NCBI GenBank assembly: GCA_958296025.1
Contig: OY282430.1
Coordinates: 620,001-684,000, forward strand
Direction: 5' to 3'
From: an uncultured Pseudomonadales bacterium
GTDB taxonomy: Bacteria > Pseudomonadota > Gammaproteobacteria > Pseudomonadales > Azotimanducaceae
Length of the DNA stretch: 64,000 nucleotides
The notes beneath the pieces were generated by a model that saw nothing but the letters and a program-made list of their open reading frames with translations, did not search any database and had not been told where the DNA came from. The position numbers were made by a program, and so were the translations under genes. Below, in pieces: positions 24,482 to 34,256 of the stretch. Positions within the stretch are counted from its first letter, which is position 1; every line of letters starts with the position of its first letter.

Positions 24482-26374
24482 ATGGCCGCCACTTATTCCT
24501 CGGAGTCGCTGCAGGTTCTGTCGGGCTTGGAGCCCGTGCGCCTGCGGCCCGGCATGTTCACGGACACCACCCGCCCCAACCATCTGGTGCAGGAGGTTGT
24601 GGACAACAGCGTGGATGAGGCCATCGCCGGCTTCGCCCGCAACATCGAGGTTACCCTTTGCGCGCACGGCACCGTCATGGTGATGGACGACGGGCGCGGC
24701 ATGCCCGTGGACGAACACCCGGAGCACGGCCTGACCGGGGTGGAGCTCATCCTCACCCGGCTGCACGCCGGCGCCAAGTTCGACAACGAAAGCTACAGTT
24801 TCTCCGGCGGCCTGCATGGGGTGGGCGTATCCGTGGTCAACGCCCTTTCGGCTTGGCTGGAAGTGGAAGTCAAACGAGGCGGCCGAGTCTATCGGCAACG
24901 CTATGAGAACGGTGACCCGGTGACCAGTCTGGAAGTGGTGGACACCGTGGGCAAGCGCAACACCGGCACCTGCGTCCACTTCCTGCCGGATGTGGGCTTC
25001 TTCGATTCCCCCAACATCGCCCGCACCAAGCTGGAGCACCTGCTGCGGGCCAAGGCGGTGCTGTGTCCAGGCTTGGCGGTCAGCCTTACGGTGGAGGGGG
25101 AGCGCATCGAAAGCAAGCGCTGGATTTATGAGGAAGGCTTGGCCGGCTACCTGAACCAAGCCTTGGCCGGGGCGGAAGCCACGCCCATCGAACCCTTCAC
25201 CTACCAAGCCGAAGGCAATGACGAGGCGGTGGATTGGGCGCTGCAATGGGTGGTCGATGGCGGTGCCCTGGTCACGGAAGCCTATGTCAACCTCATCCCG
25301 ACGCCGCAAGGGGGCACCCATGTCACCGGCCTGCGCTCCGGCCTGATCGAGGCGCTTAAGGAGTTTTGCGAATTCCGCGGCCTGCTGCCCAGGGGCGTTA
25401 AGCTGACCGGGGATGATCTTTGGGAGCAGTGCGCCTACGTCCTGTCCGCCAAGCTGAAGGATCCGCAGTTCTCCGGCCAGACCAAGGAGCGGCTGTCGTC
25501 GCGCAGCTGCGGCGCCTTCGTCAGCGGCGTTGCCAAGGACGCCTTCAGCCTGTGGCTGAACGAACATCCCCATGAGGGGGAGCGCTTGGCCGAACTGGCC
25601 ATCAGCAATGCGCAAAAGCGCACCCATGCGGCCAAGAAGGTGGTGCGCAAGAAGGTCACCGCCGGGCCGGCCCTGCCCGGCAAGCTGGCCGACTGTTCCG
25701 CCGGAGACGTGGACGCCGCTGAACTCTTCCTGGTGGAGGGGGATTCCGCCGGCGGCTCCGCCAAACAGGCCCGGGACAAGGAGTTCCAAGCCGTCATGCC
25801 CTTGCGCGGCAAGATTCTGAACACTTGGGAGGTGGACGCCAGCCAAGTGCTTGGTTCCCAGGAAGTGCATGACATCGCCCTTGCCTTGGGCGTGGACCCG
25901 GCCTCCGACGATCTCTCCAAACTGCGCTACGCCAAGGTCTGCGTGCTGGCGGACGCGGACTCCGACGGCGCCCACATCGCCACCCTGCTGTGCGCCCTGT
26001 TCGTGCGCCACTTCCGCCCGTTGGTGGAGGCGGGCCATGTCTATGCCGCCATGCCGCCGCTGTACCGCATCGACGTGGGCAAGGAGGTTTTCTACGCCTT
26101 GGACGAAGCGGAAAAACAGGGTGTTCTGGACCGAATCGCCGCGGAGAAGAAGCGCGGTTCCGTGGTGGTGCAGAGGTTCAAGGGCTTGGGGGAGATGAAC
26201 CCCAAGCAACTGCGGGAAACCACCATGGACCCGGAAACCCGGCGGCTGGTGCGCCTGACCCTGGACTCCGCCGCCAAGACCGACGAGATCCTGGACATGC
26301 TGTTGGCCAAGAAGCGGGCGCCGGAGCGCCGCACTTGGCTGGAGCGCAAGGGCCACGAGGCCACCTTGGTCTAA
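24482..26374 (+). CDS. parE: DNA topoisomerase IV subunit B
   Basis: A 630-residue ATPase subunit of topoisomerase IV, which decatenates sister chromosomes. The GHKL ATPase domain starts [13 protein letters not shown], with [24 protein letters not shown] and [16 protein letters not shown]. The TOPRIM part has [11 protein letters not shown] near residue 418 and [10 protein letters not shown]. The length equals E. coli ParE, and the short C-terminus and PGMFTD context separate it from GyrB. It starts 18 bases after cpdA and is followed 70 bases later by parC. Confidence 0.95.
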   Translation: MAATYSSESLQVLSGLEPVRLRPGMFTDTTRPNHLVQEVVDNSVDEAIAGFARNIEVTLCAHGTVMVMDDGRGMPVDEHPEHGLTGVELILTRLHAGAKFDNESYSFSGGLHGVGVSVVNALSAWLEVEVKRGGRVYRQRYENGDPVTSLEVVDTVGKRNTGTCVHFLPDVGFFDSPNIARTKLEHLLRAKAVLCPGLAVSLTVEGERIESKRWIYEEGLAGYLNQALAGAEATPIEPFTYQAEGNDEAVDWALQWVVDGGALVTEAYVNLIPTPQGGTHVTGLRSGLIEALKEFCEFRGLLPRGVKLTGDDLWEQCAYVLSAKLKDPQFSGQTKERLSSRSCGAFVSGVAKDAFSLWLNEHPHEGERLAELAISNAQKRTHAAKKVVRKKVTAGPALPGKLADCSAGDVDAAELFLVEGDSAGGSAKQARDKEFQAVMPLRGKILNTWEVDASQVLGSQEVHDIALALGVDPASDDLSKLRYAKVCVLADADSDGAHIATLLCALFVRHFRPLVEAGHVYAAMPPLYRIDVGKEVFYALDEAEKQGVLDRIAAEKKRGSVVVQRFKGLGEMNPKQLRETTMDPETRRLVRLTLDSAAKTDEILDMLLAKKRAPERRTWLERKGHEATLV

Positions 26375-26444
26375 GCCAAACCAACAGGCGGCTGGGCGGT
26401 GCCCAAGCCCTAGCAATCGCCACAATAGGGGAAACCGATCAGCG

Positions 26445-28703
26445 ATGGAAGCAGAAGCCTTGGAAATCGAAGCCCTGCCCCTGCGGGACTATACCGAACG
26501 GGCGTACCTGGACTACGCCATGTACGTCATCAACGACCGTGCCCTGCCGCACATCGCTGATGGCTTAAAGCCCGTGCAGCGGCGCATCATCTTCGCTATG
26601 GGCGAACTGGGCCTGAGCGCCACCGCCAAGTTCGCTAAATCCGCCCGCACCGTGGGCGATGTGCTCGGCAAGTTCCACCCGCACGGAGACAGCGCCTGCT
26701 ACGAGGCCATGGTGCTGATGGCGCAGCCCTTTTCCTTCCGCTACCCCTTGGTCGATGGCCAAGGCAATTGGGGGGCGCCGGACGATCCGAAGTCCTTCGC
26801 CGCCATGCGCTACACGGAGTCCCGCCTGTCCCGCTACGCCGAGTTGCTGCTGGGCGAGACGCGCCAAGGCACCGTTGATTTCGTCGCCAATTTCGACGGC
26901 TCCTTGGACGAGCCGGCGCTGCTGCCGGCCCGAGTGCCCATGCTGCTGCTGAACGGCGCCGCCGGCATCGCCGTCGGCATGGCCACGGACATCCCGCCGC
27001 ACAACCTGAACGAAGTGGTCAGCGCCTGCGTGCATTTGCTGGATGCGCCAAGCGCCACGTTGCCGGACATCATGGCCCACATCCAGGGCCCGGACTTCCC
27101 CTCGGACGCCCTGATCGTCACTGCGCCGGAGGAAATCCAAGCCGTCTATGCAACCGGCCGCGGCAGCATCAAGGCACGGGCGGTTTACAGCCGGGAGAAC
27201 GGCAACATCCTCATCACCGCCCTGCCGCACCAGGTCTCCCCGGCCAAGGTGCTGGAGCAGGTCGCCGGGCAGATGCGGGCCAAGAAGCTGCCCATGCTGA
27301 CGGATTTGCGTGACGAGTCCGACCACGAAAACCCCATCCGCCTGGTGCTGACGCCGAGGTCCAACCGCGTCGATTGCGAGCGGCTGATGCGCCACCTGTT
27401 CGCCACCACGGACTTAGAGCGCAGTTACCGGGTGAACATGAACCTCATCGGTCTCGACCAGCGCCCGCAGGTGAAGAACCTGCTGCACATCCTCAAAGAG
27501 TGGCTTAAGCACCGACAAACGGTGGTGACCCGCCGCCTGCAGTTCCGGTTGGACAAGATCCTCGAACGCCTACACGTTCTGGATGGTCTGCTCATCGCCT
27601 ACCTGCATCTCGACGAGGTCATCCGCATCATTCGCGAGGAGGTCCAGCCCAAGGCCGCCCTGATGCGGCGCTTCGACCTCAGCGAGGTGCAGGCCACCGC
27701 CATCCTCGACCTGCGCTTGCGGCAACTGGCCAAGCTGGAGGAGGGCAAGCTCAGGGAGGAGCAGGCGGCGCTGGCGTTGGAACGGGATGAACTGCAGCAA
27801 ACCTTGGCCTCCAAGGCGCGTCTAAAGGCCCTGATCCGCAAGGAGCTGATCGCCGATGCGGAGCGCTACGGCGACCTGCGTCGCTCCCCCTTGGCCGGCG
27901 CCGAGGACGTGCCCGAGGCCGCCGCCTTCGCCGAAAGCGAACTGATCGCCAACGAGCCTGTCACCGTGATCCTTTCCGAGAAGGGCTGGGTGCGCTCCGC
28001 CAAGGGCCATGACCTAGACCCGGCGGAGTTGGCCTACCGCAGCGGCGATGCCTTCGGCCATGCCGCCCAGGGCCGCAGCAACGACATCCTGGCGTTTCTG
28101 GACTCCACCGGCCGCGCCTACACCCTGGCGGCCACCAGCCTGCCCTCCGCCCGCACCCAAGGTGAACCCTTGACCGGCCGCTTGAAGCCCCCGAAAGGGG
28201 CCCGCTTCGTGGGCGTGGCCTTGGGCATCCCCACCAGTCGCGTCCTGCTGGCCTCCGACGCCGGCTATGGCTTCATCACCACCTTGGAGGAACTGGCCAC
28301 TAAGAACAAAGCAGGCAAGGCCTGCCTCAGCACTGCAAAGGGCGCTACAGCCCTCCCCCCAAGTCCCGTCGGCGCCGAAGACCTCTCCGTCCAGTACGTC
28401 GCCGCCGCCACCAACCAGGGTTATCTGCTGGTCTTCCCCTTGGACGCCCTGCCCAGCCTAGGCCGCGGCAAGGGCGTCAAGCTCATCAACATCCCCGCTG
28501 CCGCCCGCAAAGCCGGTTACGAGCGCCTGATCGGCGCCGTCGCCCTAGCCCCGCGCGACGAACTTTGGCTATACGCCGGCACCCGCTACCTGCGTCTCAA
28601 GCCAAGGGACATCCAAGCCCACCTAAGCGAACGCGCCAGACGGGGAGGGCGGCTGCCGAGAGGGTATCAGCGGGTGGACCGGATGGTGCGGGTGGGCGGA
28701 TAA
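26445..28703 (+). CDS. parC: DNA topoisomerase IV subunit A
   Basis: A 752-residue breakage-reunion subunit. [17 protein letters not shown]-type opening residues, the [10 protein letters not shown] segment (78-87) and the active-site Tyr123 in [10 protein letters not shown] are all present. Ser83 and Glu87 correspond to E. coli Ser80 and Glu84, so the quinolone-determining residues are wild type. The C-terminal part is a shortened GyrA-like beta-pinwheel, as in ParC. It follows parE directly, as a two-gene operon. Confidence 0.95.
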   Translation: MEAEALEIEALPLRDYTERAYLDYAMYVINDRALPHIADGLKPVQRRIIFAMGELGLSATAKFAKSARTVGDVLGKFHPHGDSACYEAMVLMAQPFSFRYPLVDGQGNWGAPDDPKSFAAMRYTESRLSRYAELLLGETRQGTVDFVANFDGSLDEPALLPARVPMLLLNGAAGIAVGMATDIPPHNLNEVVSACVHLLDAPSATLPDIMAHIQGPDFPSDALIVTAPEEIQAVYATGRGSIKARAVYSRENGNILITALPHQVSPAKVLEQVAGQMRAKKLPMLTDLRDESDHENPIRLVLTPRSNRVDCERLMRHLFATTDLERSYRVNMNLIGLDQRPQVKNLLHILKEWLKHRQTVVTRRLQFRLDKILERLHVLDGLLIAYLHLDEVIRIIREEVQPKAALMRRFDLSEVQATAILDLRLRQLAKLEEGKLREEQAALALERDELQQTLASKARLKALIRKELIADAERYGDLRRSPLAGAEDVPEAAAFAESELIANEPVTVILSEKGWVRSAKGHDLDPAELAYRSGDAFGHAAQGRSNDILAFLDSTGRAYTLAATSLPSARTQGEPLTGRLKPPKGARFVGVALGIPTSRVLLASDAGYGFITTLEELATKNKAGKACLSTAKGATALPPSPVGAEDLSVQYVAAATNQGYLLVFPLDALPSLGRGKGVKLINIPAAARKAGYERLIGAVALAPRDELWLYAGTRYLRLKPRDIQAHLSERARRGGRLPRGYQRVDRMVRVGG

Positions 28704-28740
28704 ATAGACCGAACGGCCTTGGGTGTGCAGGCGTCCGCCC

Positions 28741-29886
28741 TCAGTGCAGACGGTAACGCTCCGCATAGGCGCCGAACAGGGCATTGATGCGCGCTTCGCT
28801 CAAACCGTAGTCGGCTAAGCAGTAGGCATGGGCGCCCACTTGGTGGCTGTCGTCCTGTCGATGCGCGCGCATGGCGGCCTGCGTTTGCTCCGTGAAGGGT
28901 TCGCCGACAAACCCGTATATCCGCGCCATCTGCGCGATGGGGTCTTGCACTAGGTCCCGGTAGTACAGATCCAGGAAGCTGTCCGGGCGCTGCGCGACCA
29001 CCTTCATGGCGGCGTTTAAGTTGCGGCTCAGCTTTCCTGCCCAATGGGCGCCTATGGCGCGGCCATCTGGCGCAAGCGTCAGGGGTTCCGCTAGGTGTGC
29101 GCACATGGAGCAGAACGACGGCACCGTCTGCATGGGGTGCCGATGGGTTTGTATGATCTTGGCGTCGGGAAACACCGCCAGCAGCGCCTCCAGGTAACGC
29201 AAGTGATGGGGGGACTTGAGCACCCAGCGTTTGCCGGTCCGGCCGGGCGTTTGCCACTGCAAATACTGAAGCATCGCCATGAGGTCACGGTAAACGGGCC
29301 GATGATCCTGCGCCTCCACCCAGCGCGAGTAGCTTGGCAGATGCATGTGCGCCTCGGGCACGGTGCTGTGGAAGCTGTGCTCGATCAACAGCACCTCCTC
29401 GTCCGCGCCCTCAAAGTCCCAGGGATGAATGTTCATGGCTTCGGGGGAGGCCGCCACCACGGCCGCCACTTCCGCCTTGCCCAGCTGGCGGCGCTCCGTC
29501 GGTTCGCCGCGCCGCTCGTGCGGCAGCATGGCGGGATGCCGGCCCTCCCACCACAGCATCGCCGTATGCGCCGAGTCGCTGGCCAGCAGGCGATGGATCA
29601 GGGTGCTGCCGGTACGCGGCAGGCCGACGATGACGATGGGCGCGTCGATGCGCTCCTCGCCAATGTCCGGGTGTTCGACCAACGCCTGCTGTATGCGCAG
29701 CCGGTTGGCGAGCAGGCCCAGGGTGCGCTGCCGCTGCGCCATCGCTCCCACTTCAGTGAGGGCCGCCTCGTCGTTGATGGACTCAACCAGAACCTCAAGG
29801 CCGCGCATGAATTGGCGGTTGCCGAAATCGCTGCATCCCACCAAGGCTTCAGCCTCCGCCCTAAGGTCGGCGGCGGTCAGCGTCAT
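28741..29886 (-). CDS. Sulfotransferase family protein
   Basis: A 381-residue PAPS-dependent sulfotransferase of the Sulfotransfer_3 type. The 5'-phosphosulfate loop IVGLPRTGSTLIHRLL lies at 86-101. A basic KSPHHLRYLEALLAVFPDAK segment, including IIQTHRHP, matches the 3'-phosphate site. Bacterial members sulfate carbohydrates, lipids or small molecules. Its ATG overlaps the stop of the upstream SRPBCC-DUF1214 gene by four bases (ATGA), so the two are coupled. The acceptor is unknown. Sulfatase genes lie within a few kilobases. Confidence 0.85.
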   Translation of the reverse strand: MTLTAADLRAEAEALVGCSDFGNRQFMRGLEVLVESINDEAALTEVGAMAQRQRTLGLLANRLRIQQALVEHPDIGEERIDAPIVIVGLPRTGSTLIHRLLASDSAHTAMLWWEGRHPAMLPHERRGEPTERRQLGKAEVAAVVAASPEAMNIHPWDFEGADEEVLLIEHSFHSTVPEAHMHLPSYSRWVEAQDHRPVYRDLMAMLQYLQWQTPGRTGKRWVLKSPHHLRYLEALLAVFPDAKIIQTHRHPMQTVPSFCSMCAHLAEPLTLAPDGRAIGAHWAGKLSRNLNAAMKVVAQRPDSFLDLYYRDLVQDPIAQMARIYGFVGEPFTEQTQAAMRAHRQDDSHQVGAHAYCLADYGLSEARINALFGAYAERYRLH

Positions 29887-31469
29887 GCCGTGAACTCGGT
29901 GCGCTGCAGGCGGCGCAGTTCCGGCAGTGGATGCTCCTCGGCGCCCACCCAGCGCATCAGCATGACGCCTTGGCTATGGCCTGTGGTCACCAAGTTGTTG
30001 CGCAGCCCGGCAATGGGCGCATGGGAGACATGAATGCTGAGCTGGCCGTCGTCATCCAGCAGCGCGCCGGCATGGTTGATGTGGACTGGATGGAAGCGGT
30101 AGTCCAGCGACTCCATCCAGATGTTGGTGAGCTGGAAGTTCCAGTAGTCGCAACCCGGCACTGGGGTGCGGATTTGCAGCACTTCGTCCTCCGCCATCTC
30201 CCAGAAGGCGTAGAGGTAGCAGATGTTCGGATCCCCCCCGGCCGCTTGGAAGAACCCTTGGTCGCCCAACTTGAAGGCATTGCGATGCTCCTTTCGGAAG
30301 CGCTCCACCCACGCCAGGAATGTCTTGGCCGTGCCGCTGACGAAGCGCAACGCATTTTGCAGCTGCGCATCAAGCTGTTCGGGGGTGAGCAGATCGCACC
30401 CGGCGTCGCCGTCCAGGCGGCGAATCATCAGCCGCGCCGGTGTCTCCCGGCGTCGGTCGTTGAAGGTTTGCCGCACGATCAGCAGGTTGCTGCGGGCGTT
30501 CATCGGCAGCCAATTGCCCTGTGCCGGTTGTTCGGAGACCAGCAAGCGTAGGCCGCCGTCCGCGGCAACCGTCAAGTCCGTCAGATCCACCTCGCCGGTT
30601 GAGATCATGCGCCCGTCAATGGCGTAACGGTTCTCCTTGGTGCCGAAGCTGAGGTAGGGAACGCCGCCGACGTTGCCGGTGATCTCGTAGGCGCAGCCGC
30701 CTTGGATGTTGGCGTTGAGGTAGAGGTTGTCCGGGTTGTCGGCGCCGATCTTCGCCGTTTCCGTGGACAGGCTGTGGAAGGACGGATGCCGGTCGCTGCT
30801 GTGCTCGAGGGTTGACTCCAGCGCCAGCCGCAGCAGCCGGGTGAGATAGCGGTAGCCTTCCGCCTTGTCGAGCCCGCCAAGTACGCCGGCGCCTTCCACC
30901 ACTTCGCCCAACGCCTTCAGCCCGTCGCAAAAGCGTTGCCATTCGCTGCGCAAGGCATCGACCGGATGCGCCGCCACGCGCCCCGCATGGATCGCCTCCG
31001 CCCGCGCCTTGAGGGCCGCGGCGGTTTCGTCGAAGGCGCGCTTCACCCAGCCGCCGGCGAAGCGCATGACATGGATGCCGTTGGGTCCGAGGAAGGCGTC
31101 CGTGGAGTGATAGGCGCAGCGTTCGGGGCCGAGCGGCTCGATGATTTGATCGCGGCGGGCGGGGTAGGGCCAGGCGTTGTCGTGCGGTGCCTGCCAAGAC
31201 AGCAACCGTTCCGGCTCAAAGGCGCAGACGTACTCGCAATTGTCGAATACGGCGCCGTCGCCTTGGTAGCTGTTCAACTTCATCACGACGGGCGCCCCCA
31301 TCTCCAGGGTGGATTCGCACTGAAAGCAAAACGGGTTCCACTCCCCGTAGCGCGGCAGATCCGTGAGCACCTCCCAGACCAGGGCCGCCGGCGCCTCGAT
31401 CACCACCTTCTCCGAAACCACCAGCGCATCGGGATCAAAGGCCAGCCGCGGGTCGCTTGCCTCGGTCAT
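29883..31469 (-). CDS. Fused SRPBCC (START-like) and DUF1214 protein
   Basis: A 528-residue protein. Residues about 15-155 are an SRPBCC/polyketide-cyclase-like hydrophobic-ligand domain (VVIEAPAALVWEVLTDLPRY, then GEWNPF). The C-terminal half is a DUF1214-type domain (DNPDNLYLNANIQGG, GNWLPMNARSNLLIVRQTFN). I infer the fusion from one uninterrupted frame. The ATG at 31469 follows GGAGGAAAACG, a strong ribosome site, and removes an unlikely 87-codon extension. The operon order SDR, this gene, sulfotransferase suggests metabolism of a hydrophobic hydroxylated compound, but the substrate is not known. Confidence 0.75.
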   Translation of the reverse strand: MTEASDPRLAFDPDALVVSEKVVIEAPAALVWEVLTDLPRYGEWNPFCFQCESTLEMGAPVVMKLNSYQGDGAVFDNCEYVCAFEPERLLSWQAPHDNAWPYPARRDQIIEPLGPERCAYHSTDAFLGPNGIHVMRFAGGWVKRAFDETAAALKARAEAIHAGRVAAHPVDALRSEWQRFCDGLKALGEVVEGAGVLGGLDKAEGYRYLTRLLRLALESTLEHSSDRHPSFHSLSTETAKIGADNPDNLYLNANIQGGCAYEITGNVGGVPYLSFGTKENRYAIDGRMISTGEVDLTDLTVAADGGLRLLVSEQPAQGNWLPMNARSNLLIVRQTFNDRRRETPARLMIRRLDGDAGCDLLTPEQLDAQLQNALRFVSGTAKTFLAWVERFRKEHRNAFKLGDQGFFQAAGGDPNICYLYAFWEMAEDEVLQIRTPVPGCDYWNFQLTNIWMESLDYRFHPVHINHAGALLDDDGQLSIHVSHAPIAGLRNNLVTTGHSQGVMLMRWVGAEEHPLPELRRLQRTEFTA

Positions 31470-31507
31470 CGTTTTCCTCCAAGCCCATAACCCATCGGAC
31501 ACCTCCG

Positions 31508-32290
31508 CTAAGGCGGCATGTACTGGCCGCCGTTGACGTCCAAGGATGCCCCGCTCACCACCTTGGCGTAATCGGATACGAAGAACAGCACCGATTTCGC
31601 GCAATCCTCTTCGCCTGGAATCCGGCCTAGCGGAATGCGCCCGGTGATCTCCCCGATCACCGCATCCCGGCCGCGCCCGCCGGCCACCTGGGCGTCGATG
31701 TATCCGCGCACCGGGGCGCCGTGAATCCAACCCAAGCGCACCGCGTTGACGCGGATGTTGAAGCGGCCGAAATCCTGCGCCATGTGCCGGGTCATGGCGT
31801 TGAGGCCGCCCTTGCTGGCGGCGTAGGCGCTCTCCCCCGGAAAGGGGTTGACCGTGCTCATGGTGGAGACGTTGACGATGGCGCCGCCGGTGCTGCGCAT
31901 GGCCGGCAGCACCGCTTGCGCCATGCGCAGTGCGCCGACGCAGTTGACGTCGTAAACATCGCGCCAGGTTTCGGGATTGGCGACGTCACAGGTGGCCCAG
32001 TGGCCGTGGTTGTAGGCACTGTTCACCAAGCCGTCGATGCGTCCGAAGGCCTGTAGCGCGGTTTCGGCGAGGGCGGCGCACTGCTCGGCTTGGGTGACGT
32101 CGGTGGGGCGCAGCACCGCCTTCCCCCCGGCCGCCTCAATCTCCCCGGCGATCTGCGCCAAATAATCACCGTTGCGGGCGCCCAAGGCCACCTTGGCGCC
32201 TTCCGCCGCCGCCAGCTTGGCCAGAGCCTGGCCCAAGCCCGGCCCGACCCCGCTGATGACGACGACTTTGCCTGCCAACAACCTGCTCAT
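31508..32290 (-). CDS. SDR-family oxidoreductase
   Basis: A 260-residue short-chain dehydrogenase/reductase. The cofactor motif is ISGVGPGLGQAL (T/S-G-x3-G-x-G). The structural NAG motif is replaced by NSAYNHG. The catalytic Ser-Tyr-Lys set is in NVSTMSTV and the YAASKGG motif (YxxxK). The C-terminus SGASLDVNGGQYMPP is typical of classical SDRs acting on steroid-like or acyl substrates. It is 38 bases upstream of the SRPBCC-DUF1214 gene and starts the three-gene minus-strand operon. Confidence 0.9.
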   Translation of the reverse strand: MSRLLAGKVVVISGVGPGLGQALAKLAAAEGAKVALGARNGDYLAQIAGEIEAAGGKAVLRPTDVTQAEQCAALAETALQAFGRIDGLVNSAYNHGHWATCDVANPETWRDVYDVNCVGALRMAQAVLPAMRSTGGAIVNVSTMSTVNPFPGESAYAASKGGLNAMTRHMAQDFGRFNIRVNAVRLGWIHGAPVRGYIDAQVAGGRGRDAVIGEITGRIPLGRIPGEEDCAKSVLFFVSDYAKVVSGASLDVNGGQYMPP

Positions 32291-32507
32291 GCGGCCTTTA
32301 TACCACCAGCCGCCCGCCTTTGGCGCCCGATCGTGCGGTTGCCCGTACTCAATGCCCCGGGGCAGGTGCTGGGGGCATGATGCCGAGGGATGACCTCGGT
32401 CAGAATGCGGCGATGCCGGCGCCGGCCTGCTGCGTGGCTTCCTTGTCCGCCGACGGCCAACCCAAGGTCGCGGAACTTGCTAACATGGACCATCCCCAAG
32501 AGGCCCT

Positions 32508-34256
32508 TTGCGCATGCCCATGCCGCCCCTTCGCAACATTCCCGTCGCAAGCGCCGCGGCGGCCCATGCCCGGCGCAAGGCATCCCATGCCGTCAAACCG
32601 CCCCGGCGTCAGCTGTCGGCAAAGCAACGGCGGCGGCGCAGAAGGGCGGCGGCGGGACAGGCCATCCTGGTCGTGCTTTGCGCGGTTGCGGCGGCGTTGG
32701 CGAATGGGGCGCAACGGCCCAACGTCATCGTCATGGTGGCGGATGACTTGGGTTGGGCGGACGTCGGCTTCCGCGGTGGCGACATCGACACGCCCTCCTT
32801 GGACCGGCTGGCCGCGGAGGGGGTGGAGCTGCACCGCTTTTATACGACGCCGATATGCTCGCCGACCAGGGCGGCCTTGATGACCGGGCGCAATCCCATT
32901 CGCCTGGGCATTGCCTACGGCGTCATCCTGCCTTGGGACAACATCGGCGTGCATCCGGACGAGCGCTTCCTTTCCGAAGCCTTTTTGGACTTGGGCTACC
33001 AAACCGCCATGGTCGGCAAGTGGCACTTGGGCCATGCGCAGCAGACCTACCACCCAAACAACCGCGGCTTCGAGCACTTCTATGGGCACCTGCACACGGA
33101 GGTGGGTTACTACCCGCCGTTCGCCAACCAAGGCGGCAAGGATTTTCAACGCAACGGCGCCTCCATTGACGACGAGGGCTACGAAACCTTCCTGCTCGCC
33201 GACGAGGCGGTGCGCTACATCCGACGGCGGGACAAGGAAAGGCCCTTCTTCCTCTACTTACCGTTTCTGGCGCCGCACACGCCGTTGGACGCCCCGCAGG
33301 CGCTGCAGGACAAGTACGCGGACATCGACACCGACTTGCCCCCGGCCCGCAGTTCGCAAACGGACGGCACCCGCACCATCGCCAAGCTGCTGCTGCGGGA
33401 CAGTGCCCGGCCCATGTACGCGGCGGTGGTGGATGGGATGGATCAGGCCATCGGCCGGGTGTTGCAAGCCCTCGACGACGAGGGCATCAGCGACGACACC
33501 TTGGTGCTCTTCTTCAGCGACAACGGCGGCGCCGCCTACTCCTACGGCGGCGCCAACAACGCCCCGTTGCGTGGCGGCAAGGGGGAGGCGTTCGAGGGGG
33601 GCATCCGAGTGGTGTCCTTGCTGCGCTGGCCGGCGCAACTTGAGGGCGGCGGCAGGATGGAGCAGATCATGACGGTGATGGACGTCTTCCCCACCCTCAT
33701 GGAGGCCGTCGGCGGGACGCCGGGCGAACACCTGCCTTGGGACGGCGCAAGCCTGTGGCCGTCCATCCGCGACGGCAAGCCCGCGCCCCGCGATGAGGAT
33801 GTGTTCTTCGCCTCGGAAACGCCGATCTACGGCCACTTCAACCTGACGGTGTTCAATGAGGAATGGAAACTGGTGCAGGAGATCCAGCAGGACCAAGTGA
33901 CCGCCACGGTCACCAACCACCTCTTTAGGATTTCCGAAGATCCCCATGAATACAACAACTTGGCCGCCATCCACGGGGATTTGGTTGCGGACATGGCGCA
34001 GCGCATCCGTAACTGGCGGGCGCTCTATCCCATCCACGGCACCCGCTCGCACTTAGTGGGACCGCCCGGTTGGCGGGCGCCCAAGGACTGGGCGACCTAC
34101 CCCCGTCCGCTGGCGACCCTGCAGGACGTCCCAGCGCCCGGCATGCCGCCCCCCGGCGTCGAGAAGATCCTCGACCTGCAGCACGGCGAGCGTGGGCGGC
34201 TGATCTACAACTGTGAATCCAAGTGGTATTTGGGTGGGCTGTGCCTGCAGGACTAG
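32508..34256 (+). CDS. Arylsulfatase (type I, formylglycine), copy 1
   Basis: A 582-residue type I sulfatase. The formylglycine motif is CSPTRAALMTGR with Cys117 as the residue to be matured. Metal-binding Asp79-Asp80 lies in VADDLGWADVGF, and KWHLGH and FFSDNGGA are further active-site parts. The N-terminus has about 50 basic residues (RRRRRR) before a hydrophobic export signal, which is unusually long; other starts are possible. It is paralogous to the sulfatase at 40100-41707 along its whole length, including the C-terminal GWRAPKDWA motif. It hydrolyses sulfate esters, probably in the periplasm. No sulfatase-maturing enzyme is encoded in this window. Confidence 0.9.
   Translation: MRMPMPPLRNIPVASAAAAHARRKASHAVKPPRRQLSAKQRRRRRRAAAGQAILVVLCAVAAALANGAQRPNVIVMVADDLGWADVGFRGGDIDTPSLDRLAAEGVELHRFYTTPICSPTRAALMTGRNPIRLGIAYGVILPWDNIGVHPDERFLSEAFLDLGYQTAMVGKWHLGHAQQTYHPNNRGFEHFYGHLHTEVGYYPPFANQGGKDFQRNGASIDDEGYETFLLADEAVRYIRRRDKERPFFLYLPFLAPHTPLDAPQALQDKYADIDTDLPPARSSQTDGTRTIAKLLLRDSARPMYAAVVDGMDQAIGRVLQALDDEGISDDTLVLFFSDNGGAAYSYGGANNAPLRGGKGEAFEGGIRVVSLLRWPAQLEGGGRMEQIMTVMDVFPTLMEAVGGTPGEHLPWDGASLWPSIRDGKPAPRDEDVFFASETPIYGHFNLTVFNEEWKLVQEIQQDQVTATVTNHLFRISEDPHEYNNLAAIHGDLVADMAQRIRNWRALYPIHGTRSHLVGPPGWRAPKDWATYPRPLATLQDVPAPGMPPPGVEKILDLQHGERGRLIYNCESKWYLGGLCLQD

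Noticed and set aside
24329-26425. A 698-codon open frame on the minus strand opposite parE
   Set aside because: It is exactly antisense to a well-supported topoisomerase gene, contains long Gly/Val/Leu/Gln-rich low-information sequence and resembles no family. Such frames arise from codon bias in GC-rich genes.
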